Source: Allomesorhizobium sp043769475
GTDB lineage: Bacteria > Pseudomonadota > Alphaproteobacteria > Rhizobiales > Rhizobiaceae
Length of the DNA: 64,000 nucleotides
NCBI RefSeq assembly: GCF_043769475.1
Contig: NZ_CP171729.1
Coordinates: 1,178,001-1,242,000 of the forward strand
Reading direction: 5' to 3'
The notes under the pieces are model-generated. The model saw only the letters and a list, made by a program, of their open reading frames with translations. It searched no databases and was not told the origin of the DNA. Positions within the stretch are counted from its first letter, which is position 1. Each line of letters starts with the position of its first letter. The position numbers and the translations under genes were made by a program. Shown one piece after another: positions 1-7,632 of this stretch.

Positions 1-961
1 CATCGATGCGGTGCAGCTTTCCATCCTCGGTGAACACATAGGCGAATTTCGGCCGGACCGGATCGACAGCGAAATGGACGCGCCGCGCCGGCAGTTCGAT
101 CAGGCGGAAGGCGTCCTTCGCCGTCGGGTCGATGACCACCACGGCGCTCGGCCCGTAATTGCCGAGAAAATACTGCAGGCCCCTGCCGCCGACCAGCGTG
201 GTCGACTTGCCTTCGGGCAGGCCTTCGCCGTAGGGCAGCAGTTCGATCGAGGGCGCGTCGCCACCGGCTTTGACCAGCAGCAGCCCTTCGGCGCAGGCGA
301 TCGCCAGTATGTTGCCGGACGACGCTTCGCCGTGCAGGTCCGGGCACGAATGGACATCGCCCACCGGCGCGCCGTCGCTGTCGATCACCCGGATGCCGAC
401 CGGCAGTTCGTCGGGCTTTTCGCTGTTCGGCTCCGTCACCAGGACATGGTTGCCGAACGCCACTGCGACGCCGTGATGCGGCGCGGCGGTTTTGACCTCA
501 CGGGTAGCTTTCGAGCCGGCGAGCACGTCCTTCTCGGCTATCGTGCGCGTCACGCCCTCGCCATCGAAAAACAGCGCTATGTCGCCATGGTGGTCGACGA
601 AATGCGATGGCTTCGTGCCGGGAAACGCTGCCTCCAGCAGGCTCGGCGCTTCGATCTTCAGGTCGCCGTGATCGCCATGGTCGCCCATGGAGAGGCCGCT
701 CGAGATCACCGAGATCATGTCCGACTTGCCCTGGACCGCAAACACGGTCCTGCCGCTTTCGCTGCGATGCAGCGTCGCCGGCCCCTTGGTCGCGAAGTTC
801 GCCAGCACCTTGCCGGTTTCGGCGTCGATGGCGCGGACGACAGGTGCGGCATGGTCCGACACGAACAGCCGCCAGGCCGATTTTTCTTCGGCAATAGCAG
901 GCGGGATTATGAAGCCCAGCGCGAGGGCAGCGCAGGAGAGTGCTTTCAGACGACGAGGCAT
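1..961 (-). CDS. aztD: Zinc metallochaperone AztD, 3' end cut by window edge
   Basis: The reading frame begins at ATG 961 and stays open to the window edge, giving 320 residues; the family is about 400 residues, so the C-terminus is missing. A cleavable signal peptide is visible (hydrophobic stretch ending near IIPPAIAEE). The body shows the short repeated strands of a beta-propeller (SDHAAPVVRAIDAETGKV and similar). Histidine-rich patches MGDHGDHGD, FVDHHGD and PHHG are candidate zinc sites. In AztABCD systems, best studied in Paracoccus denitrificans, AztD is a periplasmic chaperone that passes zinc to the binding protein AztC. The gene follows aztC on the same strand after an 86-bp gap that holds its own Zur-like box. 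Identification rests on the propeller, the His patches and the aztABC neighbours. Confidence 0.85.
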   Translation of the reverse strand, partial: MPRRLKALSCAALALGFIIPPAIAEEKSAWRLFVSDHAAPVVRAIDAETGKVLANFATKGPATLHRSESGRTVFAVQGKSDMISVISSGLSMGDHGDHGDLKIEAPSLLEAAFPGTKPSHFVDHHGDIALFFDGEGVTRTIAEKDVLAGSKATREVKTAAPHHGVAVAFGNHVLVTEPNSEKPDELPVGIRVIDSDGAPVGDVHSCPDLHGEASSGNILAIACAEGLLLVKAGGDAPSIELLPYGEGLPEGKSTTLVGGRGLQYFLGNYGPSAVVVIDPTAKDAFRLIELPARRVHFAVDPVRPKFAYVFTEDGKLHRID

Positions 962-976
962 GGTGTTCCTTCCTTG

Positions 977-988
977 ATGTAATAACAT
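977..988. promoter_or_regulatory. Zur-like box between aztC and aztD
   Basis: The 12-mer ATGTAATAACAT is a near-palindrome. Its reverse complement ATGTTATTACAT occurs exactly at 3755-3766 in front of aztA. It lies 16 bases upstream of the aztD start and resembles AT-rich alphaproteobacterial Zur operators. Its position suggests aztD has its own zinc-repressed promoter in addition to operon readthrough. Confidence 0.6.
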
Positions 989-1047
989 AACACATTGAGA
1001 GCCGAAAAAGGCGGGGATGGCCCCGCCTTGATCGGATCGATAATACC

Positions 1048-2001
1048 CTAGCTGCCGAGGATCGCGCCCTTGATCGTGGCGATGTTGTAGCGCATCAGGT
1101 CGATATAGGTGGGCGCCAGGCCGTCGGCGGCCGAAAGTGCGTCGGAATAGAGCGTGCCGCCGATCTTCAGGCCGGTTTCTGTTGCGATCTGTTCGGCCAG
1201 CCGAGCATTGGTGATGCTTTCGACGAAGATCGCGGACGCCTTGTCCTCGCGCACCTGCCTGATCAGCGCTGCGACATCGGCGGCCGAAGCCTCGGCTTCG
1301 GTCGAGACGCCTTCTGGAGCCAGGAAGGTCAGGCCGTATTCGTGCTCGAAATAGCCGAAGGCGTCATGCGAGGTGATGATGACGCGTTTGTCTTCGGGAA
1401 TGGAAGCGACAGCCGCCTTCACCTCGTCCTCCGCCGCCGCGAGCTTTTGCGTATAGGCTTCGGCATTGGCCTTGTAGGCATCGCAGCCCTCGGAATCGGC
1501 GGCGCAGAACGCGTCGGCGATGTTCTTCACGTAGATTTTTGCATTGGCGATGGACTGGAAGGCGTGCGGATCGGTGTCGCCGTGGTGGTGGCCTTCTTCC
1601 GCTTCGGCGGCTGCATCATGCGCTTCGCCTTCCGCTTCGTGCTCTTCCTGCATCTTCAGCGGCTCGACGCCTTTGGTCAGTTCGACGATCTGCGCCTTTG
1701 CGCCGCTGGTCTCGACGAGGCGCTCGAGAAAGCCTTCGAAATGCAGGCCGTTGACCAGCACCACATCCGCGCCGGCCATGGCGACGGCGTCGGCAGGCTT
1801 GGGCTCGTAGACATGGGCGTCGCCGTCCGGGCCTACCAGCGTCGTCAACTCGACGCGCTCGCCGCCGACATTTTTGGCGAAATCGCCGATGATCGAGAAG
1901 CTGGCAATGACTTTCAGCGGTTCGGCGGAGGCCGAGGCGAGGGCGGCGGGGCTTAATGTTATAACAGTCGCCAACAGGGCAAGTCGAAATCTGCTGAGCA
2001 T
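1048..2001 (-). CDS. aztC: Zinc ABC transporter substrate-binding protein AztC
   Basis: A 317-residue periplasmic zinc-binding protein of the cluster A-I (ZnuA/TroA) family. The N-terminus MLSRFRLALLATVITLSP is a signal peptide. Candidate metal ligands are the His in GDAHVYEPKP, the His in GLHFEGF, the His in ITSHDAFGYFEHEYG and the Asp in LYSDALSAADG. A flexible His/Glu-rich loop (EEHEAEGEAHDAAAEAEEGH then HHGDTDPH) sits before the second half, as is usual in zinc-type members. The start at 2001 is preferred over longer in-frame extensions because the signal peptide begins there. The gene follows aztB by 14 bp, so it is probably co-transcribed and translationally close-coupled. It delivers Zn(II) to AztB. 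Confidence 0.93.
   Translation of the reverse strand: MLSRFRLALLATVITLSPAALASASAEPLKVIASFSIIGDFAKNVGGERVELTTLVGPDGDAHVYEPKPADAVAMAGADVVLVNGLHFEGFLERLVETSGAKAQIVELTKGVEPLKMQEEHEAEGEAHDAAAEAEEGHHHGDTDPHAFQSIANAKIYVKNIADAFCAADSEGCDAYKANAEAYTQKLAAAEDEVKAAVASIPEDKRVIITSHDAFGYFEHEYGLTFLAPEGVSTEAEASAADVAALIRQVREDKASAIFVESITNARLAEQIATETGLKIGGTLYSDALSAADGLAPTYIDLMRYNIATIKGAILGS
1957..1966. promoter_or_regulatory. Perfect TGTTATAACA palindrome inside aztC (possible internal Zur site)
   Basis: TGTTATAACA is a perfect 10-bp palindrome lying within codons 12-15 of aztC, in the signal-peptide coding region. It has the same TGTTAT/ATAACA half-sites as the two intergenic Zur-like boxes. In a GC-rich coding sequence an AT-rich exact palindrome is unexpected, but its function is unproven and it could be chance. 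Confidence 0.35.
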
Positions 2002-2015
2002 GGTTGGTATCTCCT

Positions 2016-2882
2016 TCAGGCGGTACGGTGGCGGTGGTGGCGGGTGCGGGTGTTGAAGACCCCGCGCGTGCCGAAAACGATGGAGCAGAGATAGACGGCG
2101 CCGGCCGACAGGATGATGGCGGGTCCGGAAGGAAGCGAGGCATGGTAGGATAGGAGCAGGCCGGCGACGCAGGATGCGAAGCCGATCAGGATCGCCAGCG
2201 CGCACATCGGCTCGACACGGGTCGTCCAGAAGCGCGCCGCGGCGGCGGGCAGCATCATCAGCCCGACCGAAAGCAGCGTGCCGAGCGCCTGGAAGCCGCC
2301 GACGAGGTTGAGCACGACCAGCCCGAGAAAGATGAAGTGAACGGGCGTGCCGAGATGGCTGACCGAACGCAGGAACAGCGGGTCGAGGCATTCGGCGACC
2401 AGCGCCCGCCAGAAGATCGCCAGCGTCAGCAGTGTGGTGCCGGTGATCATCGCGATCAGCGTCAGCGCGTCGTTGTTCAGCGCCAGCACCGTGCCGAACA
2501 GCACATGCATCAGGTCGACGCTCGATCCGCGCAGCGACACGATGAGCACGCCGGCCGCCAGCGAGATGAGGTAGAAGGCTGCCATCGAGGCGTCTTCCTT
2601 CTGCACGGTGAAGCGCGACACCGCGCCGGCCCCCAGCGCAACGATGGCGCCGGCAATCAGGCCGCCGATGGTCATCGGCACGATCTGCAGGCCGTAGAGC
2701 AGGAAGCCGGCCGCCGCACCCGGCAGTATGGCGTGGGCCATGGCGTCACCGGTCAGGCTCATGCGCCGCAGCATCAGGAACACGCCGACCGGGCAAGCGC
2801 CGATCGACAGCATCAGCGAGCCCATCAGCGCACGCTGCATGAAGCCGAATTCGATGAAGGGGGCGATCAGGAAATCATACAT
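2016..2882 (-). CDS. aztB: Zinc ABC transporter permease AztB
   Basis: A 288-residue integral membrane protein of the ABC-3 (ZnuB-like) permease family. About eight hydrophobic segments are visible, with the family-typical region MRRMSLTGDAMAHAILPGAA near residue 35 that contacts the ATPase. The start at 2882 (MYDFLIAPF) is chosen because upstream in-frame codons overlap the His-rich tail of aztA. The gene begins 8 bp after the aztA stop and ends 14 bp before aztC, so the three transporter genes form a tight operon. It forms the inner-membrane channel for zinc import. Confidence 0.93.
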   Translation of the reverse strand: MYDFLIAPFIEFGFMQRALMGSLMLSIGACPVGVFLMLRRMSLTGDAMAHAILPGAAAGFLLYGLQIVPMTIGGLIAGAIVALGAGAVSRFTVQKEDASMAAFYLISLAAGVLIVSLRGSSVDLMHVLFGTVLALNNDALTLIAMITGTTLLTLAIFWRALVAECLDPLFLRSVSHLGTPVHFIFLGLVVLNLVGGFQALGTLLSVGLMMLPAAAARFWTTRVEPMCALAILIGFASCVAGLLLSYHASLPSGPAIILSAGAVYLCSIVFGTRGVFNTRTRHHRHRTA

Positions 2883-2890
2883 GATGCTGC

Positions 2891-3709
2891 TCACGCCGCC
2901 CGCGGACCGGAATCGTGATGTGAATGATCGTGGCCATGGTCGTGCGAATGACCATGGTCGTGGGTGTGATCGTCTCCGGCCGGCTCGCACCAGGGCGCAT
3001 CGTCATGCCAGGCCTCGTCGAAGCGGCGCGCGCGCAACAGGTTTTCCGGCTTGAGCGTCTCGATCGTTTCGCCCCAGGCGATCGGCTGCCGCGCCAGGAG
3101 CAGTGTTTCGGGAAAATGCCGGCGCACCAGGTCCAGGTCGTGAATGACCACCATGACGGTGCGCTTCTCGCCGTGCCAGCGCTTGATCAGGGCGATCAGG
3201 TCGCCGACCGTCTTCGCATCGACCGCATTGAAAGGCTCGTCGAGCAGGATGATCTCGGCATCCTGCAGCAGGACCCGGGCAAAAAGCGCGCGCTGCAACT
3301 GGCCGCCCGACAGCGTGTCGATCGGCCGCTTCTCGAAGCCGCCCAGCCCGACGGCCATCAGCGCCTTCGACACCTGGTCGCGGTCGTCCCTGGTGAAGCG
3401 GCCGAGCAGGCCGCGCCGCGGCCAGAGCCCCAGCGAGACCAGATCGACCACGCGCGCCGGAAACGACCGGTCGAGTTCGGATTGCTGCGGCAAATAGGCG
3501 ATGCGCGCGCCCTTGGCGTTGAGGCAGACGCCGGCCATCGGCTTCAGCACGCCGACGATGCCCTTCATCAGCGTCGATTTGCCGGAGCCGTTCGCCCCGA
3601 CCACCGCAGTCAGCGAACCCGTCTTGACCGCGCCATTCAGATGATGAACCGCGGGATGGCTGTTATAGCCAAGCGTCAGGTCGCGAAAGGTCAGGCTGGC
3701 GTCGGTCAT
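2891..3709 (-). CDS. aztA: Zinc ABC transporter ATPase AztA with His-rich C-terminal tail
   Basis: A 272-residue ABC ATPase and first gene of the operon. Walker A GANGSGKST, the signature LSGGQLQRA and Walker B EIILLDEPFNAVD are all intact. The last 30 residues are an alternating His/Asp/Gly tail (DDHTHDHGHSHDHGHDHSHH), a cytosolic zinc-binding extension seen in some zinc-transporter ATPases and plausibly a sensing or buffering element. The start MTDASLTF follows a Zur-like box 46 bp upstream at 3755-3766. The protein energises zinc import through AztB and AztC. Confidence 0.93.
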   Translation of the reverse strand: MTDASLTFRDLTLGYNSHPAVHHLNGAVKTGSLTAVVGANGSGKSTLMKGIVGVLKPMAGVCLNAKGARIAYLPQQSELDRSFPARVVDLVSLGLWPRRGLLGRFTRDDRDQVSKALMAVGLGGFEKRPIDTLSGGQLQRALFARVLLQDAEIILLDEPFNAVDAKTVGDLIALIKRWHGEKRTVMVVIHDLDLVRRHFPETLLLARQPIAWGETIETLKPENLLRARRFDEAWHDDAPWCEPAGDDHTHDHGHSHDHGHDHSHHDSGPRAA

Positions 3710-3754
3710 GGTTCCGGCTGCATCCGTGTTGCTGGCGGCAGGGTTGGATATGTG

Positions 3755-3766
3755 ATGTTATTACAT
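3755..3766. promoter_or_regulatory. Zur-like box upstream of aztA
   Basis: ATGTTATTACAT, a near-palindrome identical as a 12-mer to the complement of the box at 977-988. It lies 46 bp upstream of the aztA ATG, in the gap shared with the divergent oxidase gene. It is the likely Zur operator for the aztABC operon. Confidence 0.65.
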
Positions 3767-3901
3767 TAGTCAACGCCGGAATGTGAATTCCGCGGCCGAA
3801 AATCCGCGCGGAGAACGCTGGGGCAGGCGACGCTGCGCTCCTGCTCCATTCCAATTTCCGGTGTAATGTGGAAAAGGTCGCGAGCAAGGGAGGCGGAGCG
3901 C

Positions 3902-5015
3902 ATGCAGGACGAGATCAGGGCTGGCGTTGCAATCGTCGGCGCGGGCATTGCCGGAGCCGGAGTGGCGGCCGCGCTGGCGCAGGATTTCAAGGTCGTCCTG
4001 ATCGAGCAGGAGAGCCGGCCCGGACATCACACCACCGGACGTTCGGCCGCGATCTTCATCCAGAACTACGGCAACCAGACGATCAGGGCTCTCAGCCGCG
4101 CCAGCGCGCCGCTGTTCGAGGACGCGGACAAAAACCTGTTCCCGAACCCGCTGCTTTCGCCGCGCGGCATGCTGAACATCGCCGATGCCGAAGGCCTCGC
4201 CCATCACGCCGAGTTGCTCGCCGAGAGCGAAGGCCTGCACGAGATCAGCGTCGCCGAGGCGCTGGCCTTTGTGCCGGCGCTGCGGGCCGAGCGCATCCTT
4301 GCCGCCTCCTACGAAGAGGACGCGCGCGACATCGATGTCGCCGCGCTGCATCAGGGCTGGCTGAAAGCCGCGAAAATGGCGGGCGCCAAGGTCCTGACCG
4401 ACTGCGCCCTGACGAAGGCGGAACATGCCGGCGGGCTCTGGTCCATCGAGACGCCGAATGCGCGGATCGTCGCGAAGACGATCGTCAACGCGGCCGGGGC
4501 ATGGGCCGACGATGTCGCGAAAAAAATGCGGCGTCGCGCCAATCGGCGTGACGCCGATGCGCCGCTCGATCGCCGTGCTGCCGGCTCCGGCGGCTTACGA
4601 CACGCGCCACTGGCCGCTGGTCGGCGACGCCGCGGACACCTGGTACATGAAACCCGACGGCGCACGCCTGCTGGTCTCGCCGGCCGACGAGGACCCGGTC
4701 GAGCCGCACGACGCTTTCGTCGACGACATGGTGCTGGCCGAAGGCCTGCACCGATTCGAGCAGGCGATGACTTTTCCGGTAACCCATGTCGAGCGGAGCT
4801 GGGCCGGATTGCGCACCTTCGCGCCGGACCGGACGCCGGTCGCCGGTTTCGACAAGACGGCGGAAGGCTTTTTCTGGCTTGCGGGGCAGGGCGGCTACGG
4901 GATTCAGACCGCCCCCGCCTTGTCATGGCTGGCCGGACAGATGATAAGGCGCGCTGGCCTGCCCGCCGAAATGGAAGCGCTGGTCCCGGCATTGTCGCCG
5001 GACCGCTTCCGTTAG
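3902..5015 (+). pseudogene. FAD-dependent amino-acid oxidase (DadA/glycine-oxidase type), one-base frameshift
   Basis: The N-terminal half begins MQDEIRAGVAIVGAGIAGAG, a Rossmann FAD motif (GxGxxG), and runs in frame to NAAGAWADDVAKK. There a run of seven A at 4520-4526 shifts the frame. Removing one A rejoins KKCGVAPIGVTPMRRSIAVL and the second half, which ends GYGIQTAPALSWLAGQMI and RFR at 5015. The repaired protein is about 370 residues, normal for the DAO family. As sequenced, the first frame instead runs on out of frame and fuses with the downstream RidA-like gene to make an artefactual 509-residue ORF. The start at 3902 has a purine-rich AAGGGAGGCGG upstream. Substrate unknown. The adjacent imine deaminase supports an oxidase that makes imino acids. 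Confidence 0.82.
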
Positions 5016-5050
5016 GGACGGCCGAAGATTTTCAGGAAGGGAATAGATAC

Positions 5051-5395
5051 ATGACCATTCGCCGTATCGATGTCGGCCCGCGCATGAGCGACATCGTCAT
5101 CCACAACGACACGATCTATCTGGCCGGGCAGGTCGGCACACCGGGAGCCAACGTCGCCACGCAGACCAAGGAAATCCTCGCCACGATCGACGAACTGCTG
5201 GCCAAGGCCGGTTCGGACAAGACCAAGATCCTGCAGGCGATCATCTGGCTGGCCGACATGAGCACCTTCGCCGAGATGAACGGGGTGTGGGACGGCTGGG
5301 TGCCGCAGGGCCACACGCCCGCCCGCGCCACCGGCGAGGCCAAGCTCGCCGCGCCGGAATACAAGGTCGAGATCATCATCACGGCGGCGCTTTAA
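5051..5395 (+). CDS. RidA/YjgF-family imine deaminase-like protein
   Basis: A 114-residue protein with the full RidA fold: N-terminal strand MTIRRIDVGPRMSDIVIHN, the central YLAGQVG, and the C-terminal signature ARATGEAKLAAPEYKVEI, which includes the substrate-binding Arg and the hydrolytic Glu region. It starts 36 bp after the oxidase with AGGAAGGG upstream of the ATG. RidA proteins hydrolyse reactive enamine/imine intermediates to keto acids. Placement directly after an FAD amino-acid oxidase suggests it processes that enzyme's imino product. It converges on hutC, with 18 bp between the two stops. It may be one of the Rid subfamilies other than archetypal RidA. Confidence 0.88.
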   Translation: MTIRRIDVGPRMSDIVIHNDTIYLAGQVGTPGANVATQTKEILATIDELLAKAGSDKTKILQAIIWLADMSTFAEMNGVWDGWVPQGHTPARATGEAKLAAPEYKVEIIITAAL

Positions 5396-5413
5396 GCCCG
5401 CGAAATCACGCCG

Positions 5414-6169
5414 TCAGCTCTGCGAAGGCGTGAACCGCGCCACCAGGGCGTGGCTGCCGGCTGCGTAGGTAAAGCGCACATGGGTGACCGGATGGTCGGC
5501 GCTCCAGGTGCGCCGCTCCACGACCAGGCACGGCGCTCCCTCGGCGATGTCGAGCGCGGCGGCGGTTTCCGCCTCCGCGCCGGCAGCGGTGATCCTGTGT
5601 TCGGCCGCGCTCCACGGGATGCGGCCGATCAGCCAGGGCCCGGGTGCGTTTTCCTCAAAACCTTCTTCGGCTGCTTCCGGCACGGCGGCGAGATTGATCA
5701 GCCGGTTCTCATGGCAGAACGGCTGCGCGCCGGCAAAGTGGCGGCAGGTCAGCTCCAGCACGGCGCCTGAATTCTTCAGGCCGAGCCGCTCGCGATCTTC
5801 CGGCGTGCTCTTGCGCTTGTGGCGCGACGTCAACTCGTAGCGATAGGGCAGTCCGAGTGCTGCCACTTCCGTCTTGATGTCGTGGATTTCGAGAATGGCC
5901 GCCTGCGACTGCGGCCGGCGCACGAAGCTGCCGGAGCGGCGGCGGCGCTCGATCAGGCCGGCCTTGGCCAGTTGCGACAGCGCCTTGTTCACCGTCATGC
6001 GCGAGCAGCCATATTCGGCCGAAAGCTCATGCTCGAACGGGATGCGATGGCCGGGCGCCCATTCGCCCGACATGATGCGGTCGCTGATGTCGGCGAGGAT
6101 GCGCTGGTGAAGCGATGCCGGTTCGGCGTCTGCGCTGATTGCGTCGGTCACATCCATCTGCGTTTCCAT
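5414..6169 (-). CDS. hutC: Histidine utilisation repressor HutC (GntR family)
   Basis: A 251-residue regulator with an N-terminal GntR winged helix (LHQRILADISDRIMSGEW to GLIERRRRSGSFV, roughly residues 20-90) and a C-terminal UTRA ligand-binding domain (ETAAALDIAEGAPCLVVERRTW). It is the second gene of a hutF-hutC unit, 9 bp after hutF. HutC proteins bind urocanate and repress hut promoters; the probable operator is the palindrome at 7591-7606. The start at 6169 is the longest; METQ or the M four codons later are both possible. Confidence 0.93.
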   Translation of the reverse strand: METQMDVTDAISADAEPASLHQRILADISDRIMSGEWAPGHRIPFEHELSAEYGCSRMTVNKALSQLAKAGLIERRRRSGSFVRRPQSQAAILEIHDIKTEVAALGLPYRYELTSRHKRKSTPEDRERLGLKNSGAVLELTCRHFAGAQPFCHENRLINLAAVPEAAEEGFEENAPGPWLIGRIPWSAAEHRITAAGAEAETAAALDIAEGAPCLVVERRTWSADHPVTHVRFTYAAGSHALVARFTPSQS

Positions 6170-6178
6170 GTCTGACCG

Positions 6179-7534
6179 TCAGCCGGCGAGCAGTTCGATC
6201 ATCGCCGTCTTGAATTTCTCGGCGATGGCTTCGCGCGCAAAATGCCGCCCCTGCGTGACCACTCTTTCGCCATTCACCCAGACGCAATCGACCGCCGCCC
6301 CATTGGCGAAAATCCACGCATCGAGAATCGCGTCGCCGGATTTGCCGGCAAGCGTGGGGTGTGTCGCGTCGAGCGAGACGAAATCGGCCGCCGCACCGGG
6401 AGCGATCCCGGATTTCGCGCAACCAAGGGCCTGATTGCCGCCGGCAACTGCCCTTGTGAACAGATTTCGGCCGTTGGATTGGCCCGGTTCGGCTAACACG
6501 TTGCGCTGGCGATGAAAAATCCGTTGCGAATATTCGAGCTGCCGCAATTCATCCACAACGCCGACCAGCACGTTGGAGTCGGAGCCGACCCCAAAACGCC
6601 CGCCATGCCCGACGAACAGGGCCGCGGAGAAGGTGCCGTCGCCGAGATTTGCTTCGGTGATGGGGCACAGCCCCGCAATTGCGCCGCTCTTCGCCATCGC
6701 GGCCGTCTCCGCGTCGAGCATGTGCGTGGCGTGGATCAGGCACCAGCGCCGGTCGACCTCCGCATTTGCCAGCAGCCATTCGACCGGCCGCGCGCCCGAC
6801 CAGGCAAGGCAATCCTCGACCTCGCGCATCTGCTCGGCAACGTGGATGTGGATCGGCCCGTCCGGCATCATGGCGGCAACGGCCGCGAGTTCTTGCGGTG
6901 TGACGGCGCGCAGGCTGTGCGGCGCGACGCCGACAACCGCTCCCGGCATATCCTTAGTCGCGGCGCGGCAACCTTCAAGAAGAGCAGCGAACCCGTCTAG
7001 ATCATTGACGAATCGCCGCTGGCCCTCGGCGGGAGCCGCCCCTCCGAAGCCCGAATGTGCATAGAAGACCGGCAGCAGGGTTAGCCCGATTCCGGTCGCA
7101 CGGCCGGCTGCAGCAATGCGCTCCGCCATCTCGGCGACGTTGGCGTAAGGCCGTCCATCGAGGTCGTGATGCAGATAATGAAACTCGCCGACGCGCGAAA
7201 AACCGGCTTCCAGCATCTCGACATAAAGCTGGGCCGCGACTGCCTCTGCCTGCTCTGGCGTGATGCTCAGCGCGAACCGGTACATCACCTCGCGCCACGA
7301 CCAGAAACTGTCGGACGAAGGGCCGCGCGTTTCGGCAAGCCCGGCCATGCCGCGCTGGAAGGCATGGCTGTGCAGGTTCGGCATGCCGGGCAGCACGATC
7401 GCATGGTGCTCGTCGCCGGGGGCAGGCGACGCGGCCTGTTCGACCGAAACGATCCGCCCGCCATCCGTGACGATGCGGCTATTGTCCTGCCAGCCGGCCG
7501 GGAGCAGGGCCTGTTCGGCAAAGATCGTCGTCAT
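6179..7534 (-). CDS. hutF: Formimidoylglutamate deiminase HutF
   Basis: A 451-residue amidohydrolase, the usual family length. Metal-binding motifs are visible: NLHSHAFQRGM near residue 55, the His of HIHVAEQ, and the GVGSDSN Asp motif in the C-terminal half. It converts N-formimino-L-glutamate to N-formyl-L-glutamate plus ammonia, the substrate for HutG encoded across the divergent promoter. The start at 7534 (MTTIFAEQALLP) is preceded by GGGAGGTGG and excludes a longer upstream extension that would run through the operator and hutI. It is the first gene of the hutF-hutC transcript. Confidence 0.95.
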   Translation of the reverse strand: MTTIFAEQALLPAGWQDNSRIVTDGGRIVSVEQAASPAPGDEHHAIVLPGMPNLHSHAFQRGMAGLAETRGPSSDSFWSWREVMYRFALSITPEQAEAVAAQLYVEMLEAGFSRVGEFHYLHHDLDGRPYANVAEMAERIAAAGRATGIGLTLLPVFYAHSGFGGAAPAEGQRRFVNDLDGFAALLEGCRAATKDMPGAVVGVAPHSLRAVTPQELAAVAAMMPDGPIHIHVAEQMREVEDCLAWSGARPVEWLLANAEVDRRWCLIHATHMLDAETAAMAKSGAIAGLCPITEANLGDGTFSAALFVGHGGRFGVGSDSNVLVGVVDELRQLEYSQRIFHRQRNVLAEPGQSNGRNLFTRAVAGGNQALGCAKSGIAPGAAADFVSLDATHPTLAGKSGDAILDAWIFANGAAVDCVWVNGERVVTQGRHFAREAIAEKFKTAMIELLAG

Positions 7535-7590
7535 GCCACCTCCCTCGAACCTTCGATCCTGGAGCCGAAGCCCACTTGCGTCGCTGTGTG

Positions 7591-7606
7591 ATATGTATAT
7601 ACATAT
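7591..7606. promoter_or_regulatory. Probable HutC operator, 16-bp perfect palindrome
   Basis: ATATGTATATACATAT is a perfect palindrome in the 98-bp gap between the divergent hutF (start 7534) and hutI (start 7633) genes. The TGTATATACA core fits operators of the HutC/UTRA branch of GntR regulators. One site could repress both transcripts and release on urocanate binding. Confidence 0.75.
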
Positions 7607-7632
7607 TGAAGCGCAATGGAAACGGGAAAGTG

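Noticed and set aside
11..982. 323-residue plus-strand ORF over the aztD region
   Set aside because: It is antisense to aztD, whose frame shows a signal peptide, propeller strands and His motifs; the plus-strand product is a compositional shadow.
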